A stretch of 64,000 bases of DNA from Akebia trifoliata (lineage: Eukaryota; Streptophyta; Magnoliopsida; Ranunculales; Lardizabalaceae), in assembly GCA_017979445.1 (NCBI GenBank), contig CM030718.1, forward strand, positions 16,408,760 to 16,472,759. Direction: 5' to 3'. Shown here one piece after another: positions 1 through 9,844 of the stretch. The notes under the pieces are model-generated. The model ran no database searches, had not been told where the DNA came from, and saw nothing but the letters and a program-made list of their open reading frames with translations. How positions within the stretch are numbered: position 1 is the stretch's first letter; each line of letters opens with the position of its first letter. Both the position numbers and the translations under genes were made by a program.

Positions 1-780
1 TGAGAAATCTCTAGGCTTGACTTTTTTGTTGTAGGCATGAGCTATTCGTCACTGATAGATCTGTCCGTGGTAAATAGCTGCAAGGCACTTCTCTTCAATT
101 AGATTTAATTGATCAAATTGAGCTTGAATTCATTCAGTTTCATCTATCTTTGCTTCTTTTAAGATCTAGAGGGAGGGAATCTCAACTTCGACAGGTAAGA
201 CTGCTACCATTCTATATACCAACGAGTACGGAGTTACCCCAATTGAGGTTCGGAATGAAGTCCGATTAGCGTGAAAGGCGAAGGGCAACATGTCGTGCCA
301 ATCCTTGTATGTGACTACCATTTTCTCGATGATTCTTTTGATGTTCTTGTTGGCAGTCTCAACTGCTCCATTCATTTTGGGTCTGTAAGGTACAAAGTTG
401 TGATAAGTGATCTGGAAGTCTTCGCACATCTTCATCATATCCTTGTTTTTGAAGTTCTTGGCGTTGTTAGTTACTATTCTGTTGGGAAGCCCATACTGAC
501 AAATGATATTATTCTTGACAAACTTTAGGACGTTAGTTTTCGTGATGTTATCATAGGATGCCTGTTCTACCCATTTGGTAAAGTAATTAATAGCGACCAG
601 GATGAAATGATGTCCATTTGAAGCTTTTGGTGAAATCTGTCCAATAACGTCTATGCCCCAGAGTGAGAAGGGCCAATGAGTAGTTATACTATGCAATTCT
701 AAAGGCGGAGCGTTGATCTTATTGGCATAGATCTGGCAGAGATGACATTTACGAACGTGCTCATAACAATTACTTTCCAC
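1..780 (-). pseudogene. R1 integrase core and C-terminal part, catalytic Asp lost
   Basis: Integrase inserts element cDNA into the nuclear genome. The frame open from 780 to 166 shows the zinc-finger end (HLCQIYANK), the first catalytic Asp in WGIDVIG, and the Glu in NGAVETANKNIKRI. The second Asp, expected just before the NAKN motif, is Asn (IVTNNAKNF). A stop follows at about 164, but the C-terminal signature continues to the window edge (AIYHGQIYQ, then AHAYNKKVKPRDF with one stop). The Asn codon fits a G-to-A transition. With the missing catalytic Asp and the stop, the protein cannot be active. The family call is strong: the HNFVPYRPKMNGAVE block is typical of plant Ty3/gypsy integrases of the Tat group. 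Confidence 0.88.
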
Positions 781-1729
781 TGTAGTTCAGTAATATCCCA
801 TTCTCATGATCTTCTTGGCAAGCATGTGACCATTCATGTGAGGTCTGCAAACTCCACCATATACAGTCTCGATCAATCATTTAGCCTCTATTTTTGTAAT
901 GCAACGAAAAAGAATCTCGTGATGTAATTTTTTGAACAATTACTTAAGAAAAATTGACTTGCCAATTTTTGGATGGTCCTTCGTTCATTTATCGTTATAT
1001 CTGATGGGATAGTTTGATCTTCTACGTATGCCTTGATGTCTGAATATCACGATTTCTCCTCGGGCTCTGCTATATCCACTGGTAAATAATAGTCTGGTTT
1101 GTCTTGGATGCCAATTTCAATAGAATCGATGACTAGGTCCTTTGAAATACTGATCATGGAAGCAAGCGTGACCAGTGCATCTGCGAACTGATTTTTGGCT
1201 CATGGCATGTAAGTGAATGAGATCTTGGTGAAGTTTGAGCTCAGTTATTCCAATTACTCATGGTAAGGGATTAATCTTTGTTCTCGAGTCTTCCATTCTC
1301 CGGTTGTTTGATAGACTACTAGACTTGAATTTCTGAATAAATCGATTTTGTGCACTTCTAAGTCGATTGCTGCTTTTAACCTTGTGATACATGCTTCATA
1401 CTCCGTCTCGTTATTGGAACATTAGAATTTCAATCGGATGGCGATCGGAACATGAGATCCATCTGGTTTGATCAAAACTGCCCCTATTCCATTTTCTTTC
1501 TGATTTGTAGCTCCGTTGAAATGCATCTACTAACCTTGCTCTTCGTTAATATCTTCAACTTCTGTCAACAAGATGGCTTCATTTGGAAAATTTGTCTTTA
1601 ATGGCTCATAGTCAGGTAAGGGATGCTCAGCTAAGTGGTCAGCAATGGCTTGTCCCTTGATGGCCTTTTGAGTAACATAGGTGATGTCGAACTCAGATAA
1701 TAGTAATGATCATTTTGCTGTGCGACCTG
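781..1729 (-). pseudogene. R1 RNase H and connection region, heavily decayed
   Basis: Reading leftwards between the RT and integrase blocks, pieces of the plant gypsy RNase H and tether are recognisable in changing frames: EYEACITRLKAAIDL near 1400, QFADALVTLASM near 1170, and the PDYYLPVD stretch near 1090. These are interrupted by several stops and by at least one frame change near 1740, where a 68-residue tail of the RT frame is out-of-frame RNase H. In an intact element this domain degrades RNA in the RNA-DNA hybrid during replication. No single frame is long enough to encode a product. Confidence 0.7.
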
Positions 1730-2410
1730 TTAGCGTTGGTTTCTCGAAGAGATACTTGAGAGGGTCCATTCGAGTGATAAGCATAGTTGAGTAGCTGAGG
1801 AGGAGTGGCTCAATGGTTGAGATGCCCAGACCAGTGTACAACAAGTCTTCTCGAACGCCGAATATTTTGCCTTATAATCGATGAACTTCTTACTGAGATA
1901 GTAAATGGCTTGCTCTTTTCTACCTGACTTGTCATGTTGTCCCAATACACAGCCCATAAACGTTTCTTGTACTGAAATATACATTAGTAAGGGTCGCCCT
2001 GGTGTAGGAGGAACCAAGACTGGTGGATTGAGTAGATATTTCATTATCTTGTCGAAGGTTTCCTGACAGTCCACGTTCCACGCTTTTGGTAAATATTTTC
2101 TCAGCAGTTTGAAAATTGGTTCGTAGATAGGCGTGAGTTGCGTAATGAATTTGCTGATATACTGTATTCTATCCAAAAATGCTTTAACGTCCCTTTTTGA
2201 CACTAGTGCTTTCATTTCAATAATGTACTTAGTCTTTGCTGGGTTTATCTCGATGCCGCTTCTATTGACGATAAAGCCCAACAATTTGCCTGACGTTGCC
2301 CCGAAGACACATTTTGCTGAGTTGAGCCTTAGATTGTACTTCCTTAGCCGATCGAATAACTTTCTCAAGTTTATCAAATGATCTTCCTCCAAGTTAAACT
2401 TAGCAATCAT
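1730..2410 (-). pseudogene. R1 reverse transcriptase, part downstream of the YVDD motif
   Basis: Frame 2410 to about 1850 encodes the thumb/connection of a Ty3/gypsy RT: EEDHLINLRKLFDRLRKYNL, CVFGATSGKLLGFIV, the VKAFLDRIQYISKFI region, then the start of RNase H (GCVLGQHDKSGRKEQAIYYL, SKKFIDYKAKYSAFEKTCC). The first residues follow directly on the YVDD motif at 11145-11160, from which they are separated by the CACTA insertion. In the last 40 residues the frame leaves the RNase H sequence, showing a frameshift near 1850-1800. Membership in the Tat lineage is inferred from the LRKYNLRLNSAKC wording. Confidence 0.88.
2408..2410. repeat. Target-site duplication CAT, left of the CACTA element (right copy at 11145-11147)
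   Basis: CAT immediately precedes CACTACAAG at 2411, and CAT immediately follows GTAGTG at 11144. A 3-bp duplication is the known size for CACTA elements. On the minus strand the triplet is the ATG (Met) that follows the RT YVDD box, so removing the element and one copy restores a continuous RT frame. Confidence 0.92.
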
Positions 2411-2525
2411 CACTACAAGAAAATAGCGAATTAGGAACCGAATTATAAAATGGATTTTATCCGTTTCTAATTAAAAATGGATTTAAACCGTTTTACCTAT
2501 TAAAATCGTTTTAATCAGATTTTAA
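2411..2525. repeat. Left terminal inverted repeat and subterminal repeats of the CACTA element
   Basis: CACTACAAGAAAATAGCG at 2411 pairs with the inverse of 11127-11144 apart from a few mismatches, and the match continues through AATTAGGAAC. Down to about 2525 there are related short motifs (GGATTTTATCCG, TTTAAACCG, CCGTTTTACC) of the kind a CACTA transposase binds. Confidence 0.88.
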
Positions 2526-2559
2526 ATGTCCCAATTTCCCGTCTCAGTATATGAGAATG

Positions 2560-2818
2560 GATCTCTCTCTCTCACAGTCGCTCGCTCAATCGATCTTTCG
2601 ATCTCCTCTCGATCTCATCTTTCTCTCTCTCAGTCTCTCCCTCGATCGACCTTTCAATTGACCTCTTAGTCGCTCCTTCAATCGACCTCTCAGTCTCTCT
2701 CTCTCAGTCGCACTCTCAATCTCTCCCTTGATCGACCTCTCGATCTCATTTCTCTCTCTCTCTCAGTCGCTCCCTCGATCTCATCCCCCTTGATCTCATC
2801 TCTCTCTCTCTCTCTCAG
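2560..2818 (+). repeat. CT-rich low-complexity tract
   Basis: Runs of TCTCTC alternate with a degenerate CTCGATCGACCT / CAGTCGCTC unit for about 260 bp. Such tracts are common in plant 5' untranslated leaders. Here it may be the leader of a captured gene, because a possible short exon with a GT-type donor follows near 2830-2915, but I could not identify that gene. Confidence 0.7.
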
Positions 2819-3805
2819 TTGGATTGGGATGATTTTGTTTCTAGGTTTTGAGCGGCAATCGCCACTAATGAGAGCTTATGAGCTCTTTGAAACCTCTCTG
2901 CACAGTTGGTAAAGGTAGGTGCATTTTTTATTAGGGATTATCAGATTTGACTGTTCCTGGGAGAAATCTGAGGTTTTAATAGTCACAGATTCGATGAAAT
3001 TTGTTGTTTTTGTGTATTTTTTTTAATTTAGATCTTAAATGCTTGAGATATTGATGAATGCAGTGATTTATGTGTTTTTTGTGTGACTTGAATCCAGATC
3101 TATTAGTTTTTGTAAGGCTTTTGGTTATGTATTCTTCAATTACTATAGAATCTGAAATTAGGATTTATCTATTGATGTTGTGGTTCTCTGGATTTGTAGT
3201 AGTTCTTTGAGTGATAATTTGATTGGAACTATTTCATAAACCTATAGTTCCATCTCTGAAAGTGGATTATTTTCTTATTAACTATTAGGTTTTCTCTTGA
3301 CATCGATATCCCAATTTATATAAGAAGTTTATCTTTTAGATATTACAAGGGATTAAGATATATCGAATCTATATTTTCAGAGCTATGGATTTCTGTAAGT
3401 GGCCATACGATTGTTAATAAATATTTGAAGCACCGGATGTACTATTTGGGAACATATAATTCTAGTTTTTCTGTTATTAGTTAGGGTTACAAGTGTGTTT
3501 TGGCTGCAAAGGGTAGGATCTCATGTGTGTTCAGGATGGTGGATATGAAGGGGGATTTGTCAAAGTTATTTAGTTTTGACAATAAAAATGCCTCCAAAAT
3601 CTGAGAACCAGTTTGTTACCCATGCCTACTAGGGACTAAAGGGGAAGGTGTTGTCCCTTATCTCAGTTAATTGACTGAGGACATTCCTCTCAAGGTGCAT
3701 ACTTTGACTTTAAGCCAACCAGCAGTAATGAGTACAGTGGACCACTGTTAGCGCTGAATATGGTGTAACCATTTCTGGTATTTTCCTTGCGGCATTATAT
3801 TTAAG
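2819..3805 (+). other. Unassigned captured or spacer sequence in the CACTA element
   Basis: No frame above about 40 codons was convincing. The texture (T-rich with scattered GT/AG) looks like intron. A short stretch at about 3580-3720 looks exonic but was not recognised in any frame. Confidence 0.4.
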
Positions 3806-4054
3806 GCGAATACACATGTAAATGTTCATCAAGATCTTAAGGATGTTAAGCTTTGGCAGGTTCTTAGCTGAACATTTTCTACTGTGAAGTCCATATTTTC
3901 TTATGGATCTTATATTTCAACTTAAATATGTGTCCTTAGATGTTTCCTTTTTATTGTATCAGGTCCATACTCTCTTGAAAGGATTAGAAAAAATTGATGT
4001 TAGTGCAGACATTCCAATGTTAGTTTGTGGGGATTTTAATTCTATTCGTGGAAG
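3806..4054 (+). pseudogene. CCR4-type deadenylase (carbon catabolite repressor protein 4 homolog) fragment, two exons
   Basis: The intact plant protein is the exonuclease/endonuclease/phosphatase-fold subunit of the CCR4-NOT deadenylase, which shortens mRNA poly(A) tails. Exon one (3806-3859) reads ANTHVNVHQDLKDVKLWQ and ends at a GT donor. After an intron ending in CAG, exon two (3963-4054) reads HTLLKGLEKIDVSADIPMLV and then VCGDFNSI, followed by GT. GDFNS holds active-site residues of the EEP fold. The exon boundaries look like real plant boundaries. Only about 49 of some 600 residues are present, with no start codon or upstream exons, so this is a captured fragment. One residue after GDFNSI (Arg for the usual Pro) has changed. 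Confidence 0.85.
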
Positions 4055-5364
4055 GTATGGCTTTGTTCTAATATCCAGTTCACATGGAATACAGAATTCA
4101 TCTAATAATTTTTTTACTTATTACACCCCAATTAAAAATATAAAAAATAAATGAATGGTTGAGGACAAGTAAAAGTTGGGGTGCCATTAGTAGCTCTCTC
4201 ATTTGTTTTGTTAGATTTCTATATTTGAGTATTGGATTTTATATGGGCTTAATCCTAATTGTAAACAACTACTGAAATTGTTTGAATGTGTTATAATGTT
4301 GAGATAATAACTTGAGCCAAACCTTTGCAATGTTTGAATATTGTGTTTTAATCTTTAATTGGGGGGTGATAATAATTTAAGAAATTGGGGAGTAATTAGT
4401 AAAAGTTGGGCTTCCTACTTTATTGCGAGTGCCCGAAAAGTCACATGGATTGAAGATCCTATTTGATGAATTTGACTCCTTCTAGGATATTTTTTATGAG
4501 TCTATAGGGTGAGCAAAAGTAGCCACTGAGAATGTCTTATAGGTTTTATTTTCTGATTAATCAAATCCAGGAGGTGGTTATGGGTATGATAGTTTTTAGA
4601 TTGATGATCTTGTTTACCAGATTTAAGATAGAGGCCCAAGTTTGTACCAAATTTAAGGTAGAGGCCCAAGTTTGCTCAAGTTCTTGCAACTCTTAGTATA
4701 TTATTTTCTTGGAAGCAATTCAATAGCATGTATAACTAATTAGCATACTCATTATATATAGCATGGCTGATCTAATGAAAAATAGATGTTAATGTTTGTT
4801 GTTGTTACTGTTTATCTTGGTCTTTTCTTTTTTCATTTGGGTGATGAGACATTGTGTTATTTTTCACGTAACTATATTTTAATCAGTTAGGGAGAAGGCA
4901 GACACAAGCTTGAAATCAACACCCTTGGCTAATTTGGAGGAACAAGATGTGGTAAGTGACCATTTTGATATTTTTCATCTATGAGGTCTTAAGGCTTATG
5001 CATTTCTTATTCTTTTTCATTTATGAGGTCTTAAGGCTTATGCCTGATTGTTAATATACCAACAATCAATCATCAAATTTATTAAATCGATTTACTTCTT
5101 TTATTGCAACCCATAGTCTTAAGATATGGCTTCTTCTCAGGCTTCTGGAAAAGAATGTAAGACATCTGGTTCGGCTTCTTCCATATCCTTAATGGGAGAT
5201 GCTAATTTTGTCATAGGGTAGGAGTTGTAGTTTGTTACCATTGTGTTCTAACTTGCTTGAGCATGTAAATAAGATTTTCTGTAATTTTCTTTTATCAACT
5301 GCCTCCCTACTTTATTTTTATCACATTTTTGATTGCAAAATGTAGCTATACTGACTAAACTACA
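4055..5364 (+). other. CACTA interior: intron-like sequence and two unidentified exon-like pieces
   Basis: Mostly AT-rich. Two stretches look exonic: about 4888-4950 (frame REKADTSLKSTPLANLEEQD, then a GT donor) and about 5126-5218 (frame MASSQASGKECKTSGSASSI, continuing to a GT). I do not recognise either protein. A 60-bp stretch near 4630-4675 contains a short tandem copy (GAGGCCCAAGTTTG). Confidence 0.4.
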
Positions 5365-5540
5365 GAAAGTAGACTTAAACGGTTTGGGTATATCCAACGA
5401 AGGCCTATTACATCCTTAGTTTGAAGAAATATTCAAATTGAAGATACTAAAAGAGCGGGAGGAAGACCAAAAAGGAAAATGGATGGAGATAGCAGACCCC
5501 AAATCCTTGGGATAAGGCTTTATTGTTTTTGTTGCCGTAT
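5365..5540 (+). mobile_element. LINE (non-LTR retrotransposon) 3' end fragment
   Basis: From 5380 the frame reads RFGYIQRRPITSLV, then after a stop RAGGRPKRKWME. This is the C-terminal signature of plant L1-type LINE reverse-transcriptase proteins (an FGHVQRRP block followed by RGRGRPKKTW). The sequence after it, GGGATAAGGCTTTATTGTTTTTGTTG (split here as GGGATAAGGC and TTTATTGTTTTTG), resembles the usual LINE end with a T/G-rich tail. Only about 170 bp survive. It is either an insertion into the CACTA element or part of a captured intron. Confidence 0.65.
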
Positions 5541-5804
5541 TATATTTGTGCTACTATCCATATCTTTGGAGATGGCCAATTGTCCTTATCACATTACTTG
5601 TCCATCAGCACTATAAAGACAGTCACGCAATTTCCATTTTTCTACTGACTGATGTTGTTGAGTTTATTTCCTATATCAATCTGCAAATCCTGAATCCTTG
5701 CTATAATGAGATGGATAGTAAAGTTATGGGATGGATAGTAAAGTTATGGGATAATATTGGTTGTCAAAGGACTAAATAATAATATTATTTTTAACCATTT
5801 ATAG

Positions 5805-6114
5805 GTTTGGGAAATCAAACCAGAAGGAATTCATTGTGTTCAGATTTACGACGTGAAAGAGGCAATATACGAGTTGGTCGCCAATACCAGCTTTGCATGC
5901 TTTGCTTCTCAAGGAACTGGATTAAGGTTAGTCATCAATGGTCTGGATGCTGTTTGAACAATTGAAACAAGTACGCTTCCTTAATCAAATTCTTTGTTTG
6001 CAGGTATATAAGTGGGGTGGAGTTCCAAAGAACATAAACTTCAACAAACATGTTAAGTGCCTTGCCATCTCAAATGAAAAGCTATATTGTGGCTGCACTG
6101 GTTACAGCATCCAG
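5805..6114 (+). pseudogene. LIN/LIN-1 type WD40 E3 ubiquitin ligase fragment, two exons
   Basis: The intact plant proteins (LIN, also called CERBERUS, and LIN-1) combine a U-box-like region with C-terminal WD40 repeats and act in ubiquitination. Exon one (5805-5926) begins after ATAG and reads VWEIKPEGIHCVQIYDVKEA, then NTSFACFASQGTGL, ending at a GT. Exon two (6004-6114) follows a TTTGCAG acceptor and reads VYKWGGVPKNINFNKHVKCL, then LYCGCTGYSIQ, ending at GT. The HVKCLA..KLYCGC block is the recognisable WD40 piece. Only about 78 residues are present and both termini are missing, so it is a captured fragment. Separated by about 2 kb from the CCR4 piece and from an unrelated gene. Confidence 0.75.
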
Positions 6115-6214
6115 GTACAGTGCACTGCCACTGCTGCTCTCAAAAGTGAGGTAAGTGTTCGACTATAAAATCCCATATTTTAGTTTGCAAGTAGATAAAT
6201 TAAATAATTAATTA

Positions 6215-6218
<4 letters not shown>

Positions 6219-6270
<52 letters not shown>
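6219..6270. repeat. (AT)n microsatellite
   Basis: An uninterrupted AT dinucleotide run of about 52 bp in the intron-like sequence after the LIN fragment. Confidence 0.95.
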
Positions 6271-6273
<3 letters not shown>

Positions 6274-6564
6274 ATTATCTTATAGTTGCATTAAAGTTGT
6301 GCTTAACGCTTAACGAAAATTTTCAGATTGCTGATTCAATATGTTAGGCTGTTGCCTTGAAAGCTTGAAACTAATTTGAAAACCTTAAGACTGTCTAGAT
6401 CCCAATGTATTGAGGCTTGAAAATTGGGTGAGGTGCTGTGGGTATGGAATGAGTGTCATTACTTCATTGTTAGAAGCCTCTAAAGTAATCTCAATGCATG
6501 TCATGCTATTACCACTAGTAACAATGTTATTTGCATAAAGATGATGCTTACCTTGTATACACAA

Positions 6565-7023
6565 TCATGAGGATATAAGTCCATCAAATTTGGACAATGT
6601 TATTTTTATTTGGAAAATGCAATTTGGGGTCGCCCATCCTACGGTTGTGTCGGCGATGACACATGCAATCTTCTCACTTCTACTAGATTTGATGATCTTC
6701 CTAATAAGTTTATCTAATTGGGCCGGCATGGTTTTAGGGATGGTGTCAAATTTCTTCAAGGAATCACTCCGTTCTTCTGGTGTAAGCCCATCTGGAATGG
6801 AAACTAAACATATCTTTCCAACCTCGTTTTCCTTCACTGGTGAAGCTGCCATGATGACTCTAGCATGGATGCCGTTAGTGTTCACAAATGTGATCTTGAA
6901 CCCTCTATCAGCCAAGCAACATGAGAGTTTCATGAGAGGCATCACATGGCCTTGTGCAGGGTATGGAATAACTAACACGTGTGGCTGGTTGCTCATGATC
7001 ATTGTCGGTTGTCGTCCCTCCAC
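6565..7023 (-). pseudogene. UDP-glycosyltransferase (UGT83A1-like) N-terminal fragment
   Basis: Plant family-1 UGTs transfer sugar from UDP-sugars to small molecules in the cytosol. The 152-residue frame has the acceptor-binding N-terminal domain: PHVLVIPYPAQGHVMPLMKL, then FKITFVNT, LVSIPDGL, and ACVIADTTVGWA. The natural start is probably one of the Met codons at residues 1, 8 or 10. After GWA the match stops; the UDP-binding half with the PSPG box is absent (an intact protein has about 450-480 residues). It lies on the opposite strand to all the other captured fragments. The open frame may be recent capture or chance. Its upstream flank is duplicated at 8830-8894. Confidence 0.85.
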
Positions 7024-7049
7024 TTGTGTTTATGCTCATTTGTCTTAAA
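6985..7049. repeat. 65-bp segment at the UGT start, copied again at 8830-8894
   Basis: The stretch from TGCTCATGATCATTGTCG to TGTGTTTATGCTCATTTG occurs at both places with only a few differences. The second copy holds only the UGT start and upstream leader, so it is a partial duplicate about 1.8 kb away, in the same orientation. It shows internal duplication within the CACTA element, or two separate captures from the same gene. Confidence 0.9.
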
Positions 7050-7266
7050 AATTATTAAGACGGAGGGACTCGTGCATAAAAATATCCATCGGTGTCCCAT
7101 GGATTATGTGCCAACCGGAAGATGCCCCCTCAGCCAATGGTACTTATTTTATTATTATTTTAGTCTAAATAATCACTAATTACCATTTCTTTGCATATTT
7201 TCACAATTAATTATATTTATATTTACTCATAGAGCTTATATAAATTATGTTAATATTTCTAAACAG
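7050..7266. other. Spacer between UGT and beta-galactosidase fragments
   Basis: AT-rich, intron-like, ending in an AAACAG acceptor at 7266. No gene seen. Confidence 0.5.
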
Positions 7267-7925
7267 ATCAACACTTGCAATGGATGGTACTGTGAATTGG
7301 ACTGGCTGGTGAGTTTATTATTATTTTGATTTATTTTTACTTATTTTATTATCATAAATAAATTGGTATTTTAAAATGGGTTTTTTTTTTTTTAGTTCAG
7401 GTATAAGAATTGGGGTGGTAAAGATCCACACAGAACTGCTGAAGATCTTGCATTTGCCGTTGCTAGTTTCTTTCAGTTTGGAGGCACTTTCCAAAATTAT
7501 TACATGGTTAATATTCACCAAAATTTATATATATAAAATGAAATAAAAAATTATTTTGTAAATTATATACTTAATTAGCCAATAATGAATCATATGGGCA
7601 ACTTAAATCAACCAAAATGGGGACATCTTAAGCAACTTCATCTCCTTTTGAAATCAATGGAGAAGGTGCTCACCTACGACGATATTTCAACCACAGAGTT
7701 TGGTAATTCAGTAACTGTGAGTATTGATTAATTTTGATTTTTTTTTTCTAGCATATATATTTGAAGTATAAAATTTTAACATATAATAATTGATTTTATT
7801 ATTACCATTAGGAGACGATGTACTCTACAAATGAAACTCGTAGCTGTTTTATAGGCAATGCAAACAAGACTGAGGGATTTCACCATCTCCTTCCAAGGTA
7901 ACCAATATACTGTACCTGTTTGCTC
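7267..7925 (+). pseudogene. GH35 beta-galactosidase (BGAL) fragment, four exons with introns
   Basis: Plant BGALs are apoplastic enzymes that release galactose from cell-wall polysaccharides. Exon pieces: 7267-7308 (INTCNGWYC, then sequence matching NWTGW in another frame, with part of the exon deleted between); 7401-7506 ([20 protein letters not shown], then [13 protein letters not shown]); 7579-7716 (GNLNQPKWGHLKQLH, then TTEFGNSVT); 7812 to about 7925 (MYSTNETRSCFIGNAN, then after a frameshift ISFQGNQYTVP). Splice sites look plant-like and the exon order is collinear with the family. The catalytic Glu-bearing segments and both ends are missing; an intact protein has about 700-850 residues. 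Confidence 0.88.
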
Positions 7926-8301
7926 TGTTCGAGGTCCGATCGATCTCCGTTGACTTCCAAAGGTAAGAACCTCTTGCCGAACACAAATAGATCAGTAATT
8001 CGTCGGAGGAGCCCAAGGGTAGTCTTTAACAGAAATATTATTCTCTATTAGCCTCAAATTCTTTGAATCACTTCTATAAGAATCATGATTGCAATATCAA
8101 TTTTTGGTGAAGATATACAAGAAGTATTTTTTGGAGTGTAAAAGCACTTCCAAAAGCCACGAGGGTTTGGGTGAAAAATAGCTTATACATTCTTAATTGT
8201 GTTTTTATTGACCATACTGTCCCTTAAACAAGAGTAAGAGTTAATAGTAGAAATATGCAGGGGTATCTTAGCCATTAACAAAACAAATTTGTATCTTGGT
8301 A
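7926..8301. other. CACTA interior with no recognisable gene
   Basis: A short mixed-composition stretch to about 8035 may be exonic but was not recognised. The rest looks like intron. Confidence 0.4.
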
Positions 8302-8433
8302 CCAGGAGACATTATCAGCATGTCAAAGACTGGGACTTTGACCCACAACAAGCTTACTGTGGACAAATCCATGATCGAGGCCATTGTTATAGCTACTGGA
8401 GTCCACACATACTCTGCCCTGTTATGTTTGCTA
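8302..8433 (+). pseudogene. Plasma-membrane H+-ATPase (P-type) scrambled fragment
   Basis: P3A H+-ATPases pump protons out of plant cells. The frame from 8302 reads PGDIIS, then KTGTLTHNKLTVDKSMIE, then IVIATGVHT, and stops at 8431. The three pieces belong to this family but are out of order: in the protein GDIIS (actuator domain) is followed by IATGVHTFFG (actuator domain) and only later by the DKTGTLT phosphorylation loop. Here the phosphorylation loop sits between the other two. The phosphorylated Asp before KTGT is replaced by Ser. Inferred: template switching or microhomology joining during capture, because the joints fall at shared Ser and Ile-Glu residues. Confidence 0.8.
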
Positions 8434-9239
8434 GAGGAATGAATGCGAGGCCTCACTTGACTAATGATCAAACCATTAGGAACATAGATTTTCTTGTATC
8501 TCAAAACGAATAATTAGCATTACTTTTAGGAAGATTTTGGCGAAACATCTTCAGAAGTTCTGATTTGTTGTGTGTCCATGGTTGGTAGGCCTTTTAATCT
8601 TTCAACTATTTTTTTTTTCTGTATTGTGTCTTATATAGCAATCCACATTTTATCCTAATTAGTAGGGAAAAATCTGAAGTCTTGAGTTGTGTAGACTATT
8701 AATTATGGTATTAAGATATCCCATATGGAGATAGATATCCAGTTGGCGATCACGATTCTTATATTAGTGATTACAAGAGAAGGGAAGTGATTTTGTAGAA
8801 GCACCTTTGTTGAAAGCAGATTTTGTGGTTGCTCATGATCATTGTCGGCTGTCGTCCCTCCACTTGTGTTTATGCTCATTTGTCTTAAAAACAATTAAGA
8901 TGGAGCGATTCGTGCAACTAACACGTGCGCATTGTGTTCTTCTAATTTTGTGCAGACTTCTCATCATTGAGCAATGGTACCACTCCAAAATCTATTCAAC
9001 TGAAATTTGAATGTGCTTAAAATAACTACTCAAACCAAACCAAATGAAGATGAGATTTTTTTTAATTCTTATAGATTTTTCAATTTTTTTTATATTATAT
9101 CCATCTTATTTGAAAATAATAGATCTTCTTTTTGTCGAATAATGTTATTATAGTGAATTATATCATCTGAGCAAATATACATCTGTTTTTGTATTTGATA
9201 GGAAGTGTGTTTACTCAACAAAATAGATCAAGCTTGTGG
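8434..9239. other. CACTA interior, includes the second copy of the UGT upstream segment
   Basis: 8830-8894 duplicates 6985-7049. The rest is AT-rich with no frame that I can identify. Confidence 0.5.
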
Positions 9240-9844
9240 AATTGCAGCATGAGAAGGAAGAAAATGTATCCAAATGAGGTTGTAATCAACCTGGTTTTAA
9301 CGTGGACAAGAATGGCTAGGAATCTTATCATTTTTTCTGTCATTCTAGAAGTGAGTCTTTATTTCCAATTTCCAATTTCCAATTTCCAACAACATTGTTT
9401 GTTTCTTTCTTGAATCCAGATCCAATGACCTCATTATTTCATTTGTATATACTTCCACGTGACTAGTCATGCCAATATGCCATAGACATAACTCTTCACT
9501 GCTTATCTATCGAATAAATAAATAAATATATAAAACCTGTCAGCACTGTGATTTCTCATATCATCTGGTTCCTGAGATTCTGGATATGAAAGAAAAAAGT
9601 TACTTTCATTTGTAGTCATTGTTTCAATTGTTTACACATTCTTGGGCATATAAGATTTTCTTTTTAACTCCAAGTTGGGTTGTTAATATTTTCAGGCTAT
9701 TGCAGTGGGTTATGCCATCATGAGTACTAGATCCTTCCATTTAAATTGGAAGATGAGGGCCCTTTGAGTTCTGCCCATGTTTCTTTTGCCTGGTCTATCT
9801 TCTGGCATTTATTCAACACTTATGAGCTTTACAAGGATGTGTAA
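9240..9844 (+). pseudogene. Lunapark-type (DUF2296) ER protein fragment, two exons
   Basis: Lunapark proteins stabilise three-way junctions of the endoplasmic reticulum. The first exon ends (9303-9350) WTRMARNLIIFSVILE followed by a GTGAGT donor; upstream, LQHEKEENV near 9240 fits the preceding coiled-coil but in a shifted frame. The second exon (9696-9844) follows TTTTCAG and reads AIAVGYAIMSTRS, then, after a TGA stop, VLPMFLLPGLSSGIYS and TLMSFTRMC. This covers the membrane hairpin region. The TGA replaces an expected Arg codon (a C-to-T change). The zinc-finger C-terminus is absent. Confidence 0.78.

Noticed and set aside
6590..7048. 152-codon plus-strand open stretch
   Set aside because: Antisense of the UGT fragment; translation matches nothing, while the minus strand has clear UGT motifs.
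7926..8035. Mixed-composition stretch as a further captured exon
   Set aside because: Not recognised in any frame and no clear splice sites.
9189..9413. 74-codon plus-strand frame as a complete small gene
   Set aside because: Only the part at 9303-9350 has meaning (Lunapark exon end); it reads through a splice donor into intron.
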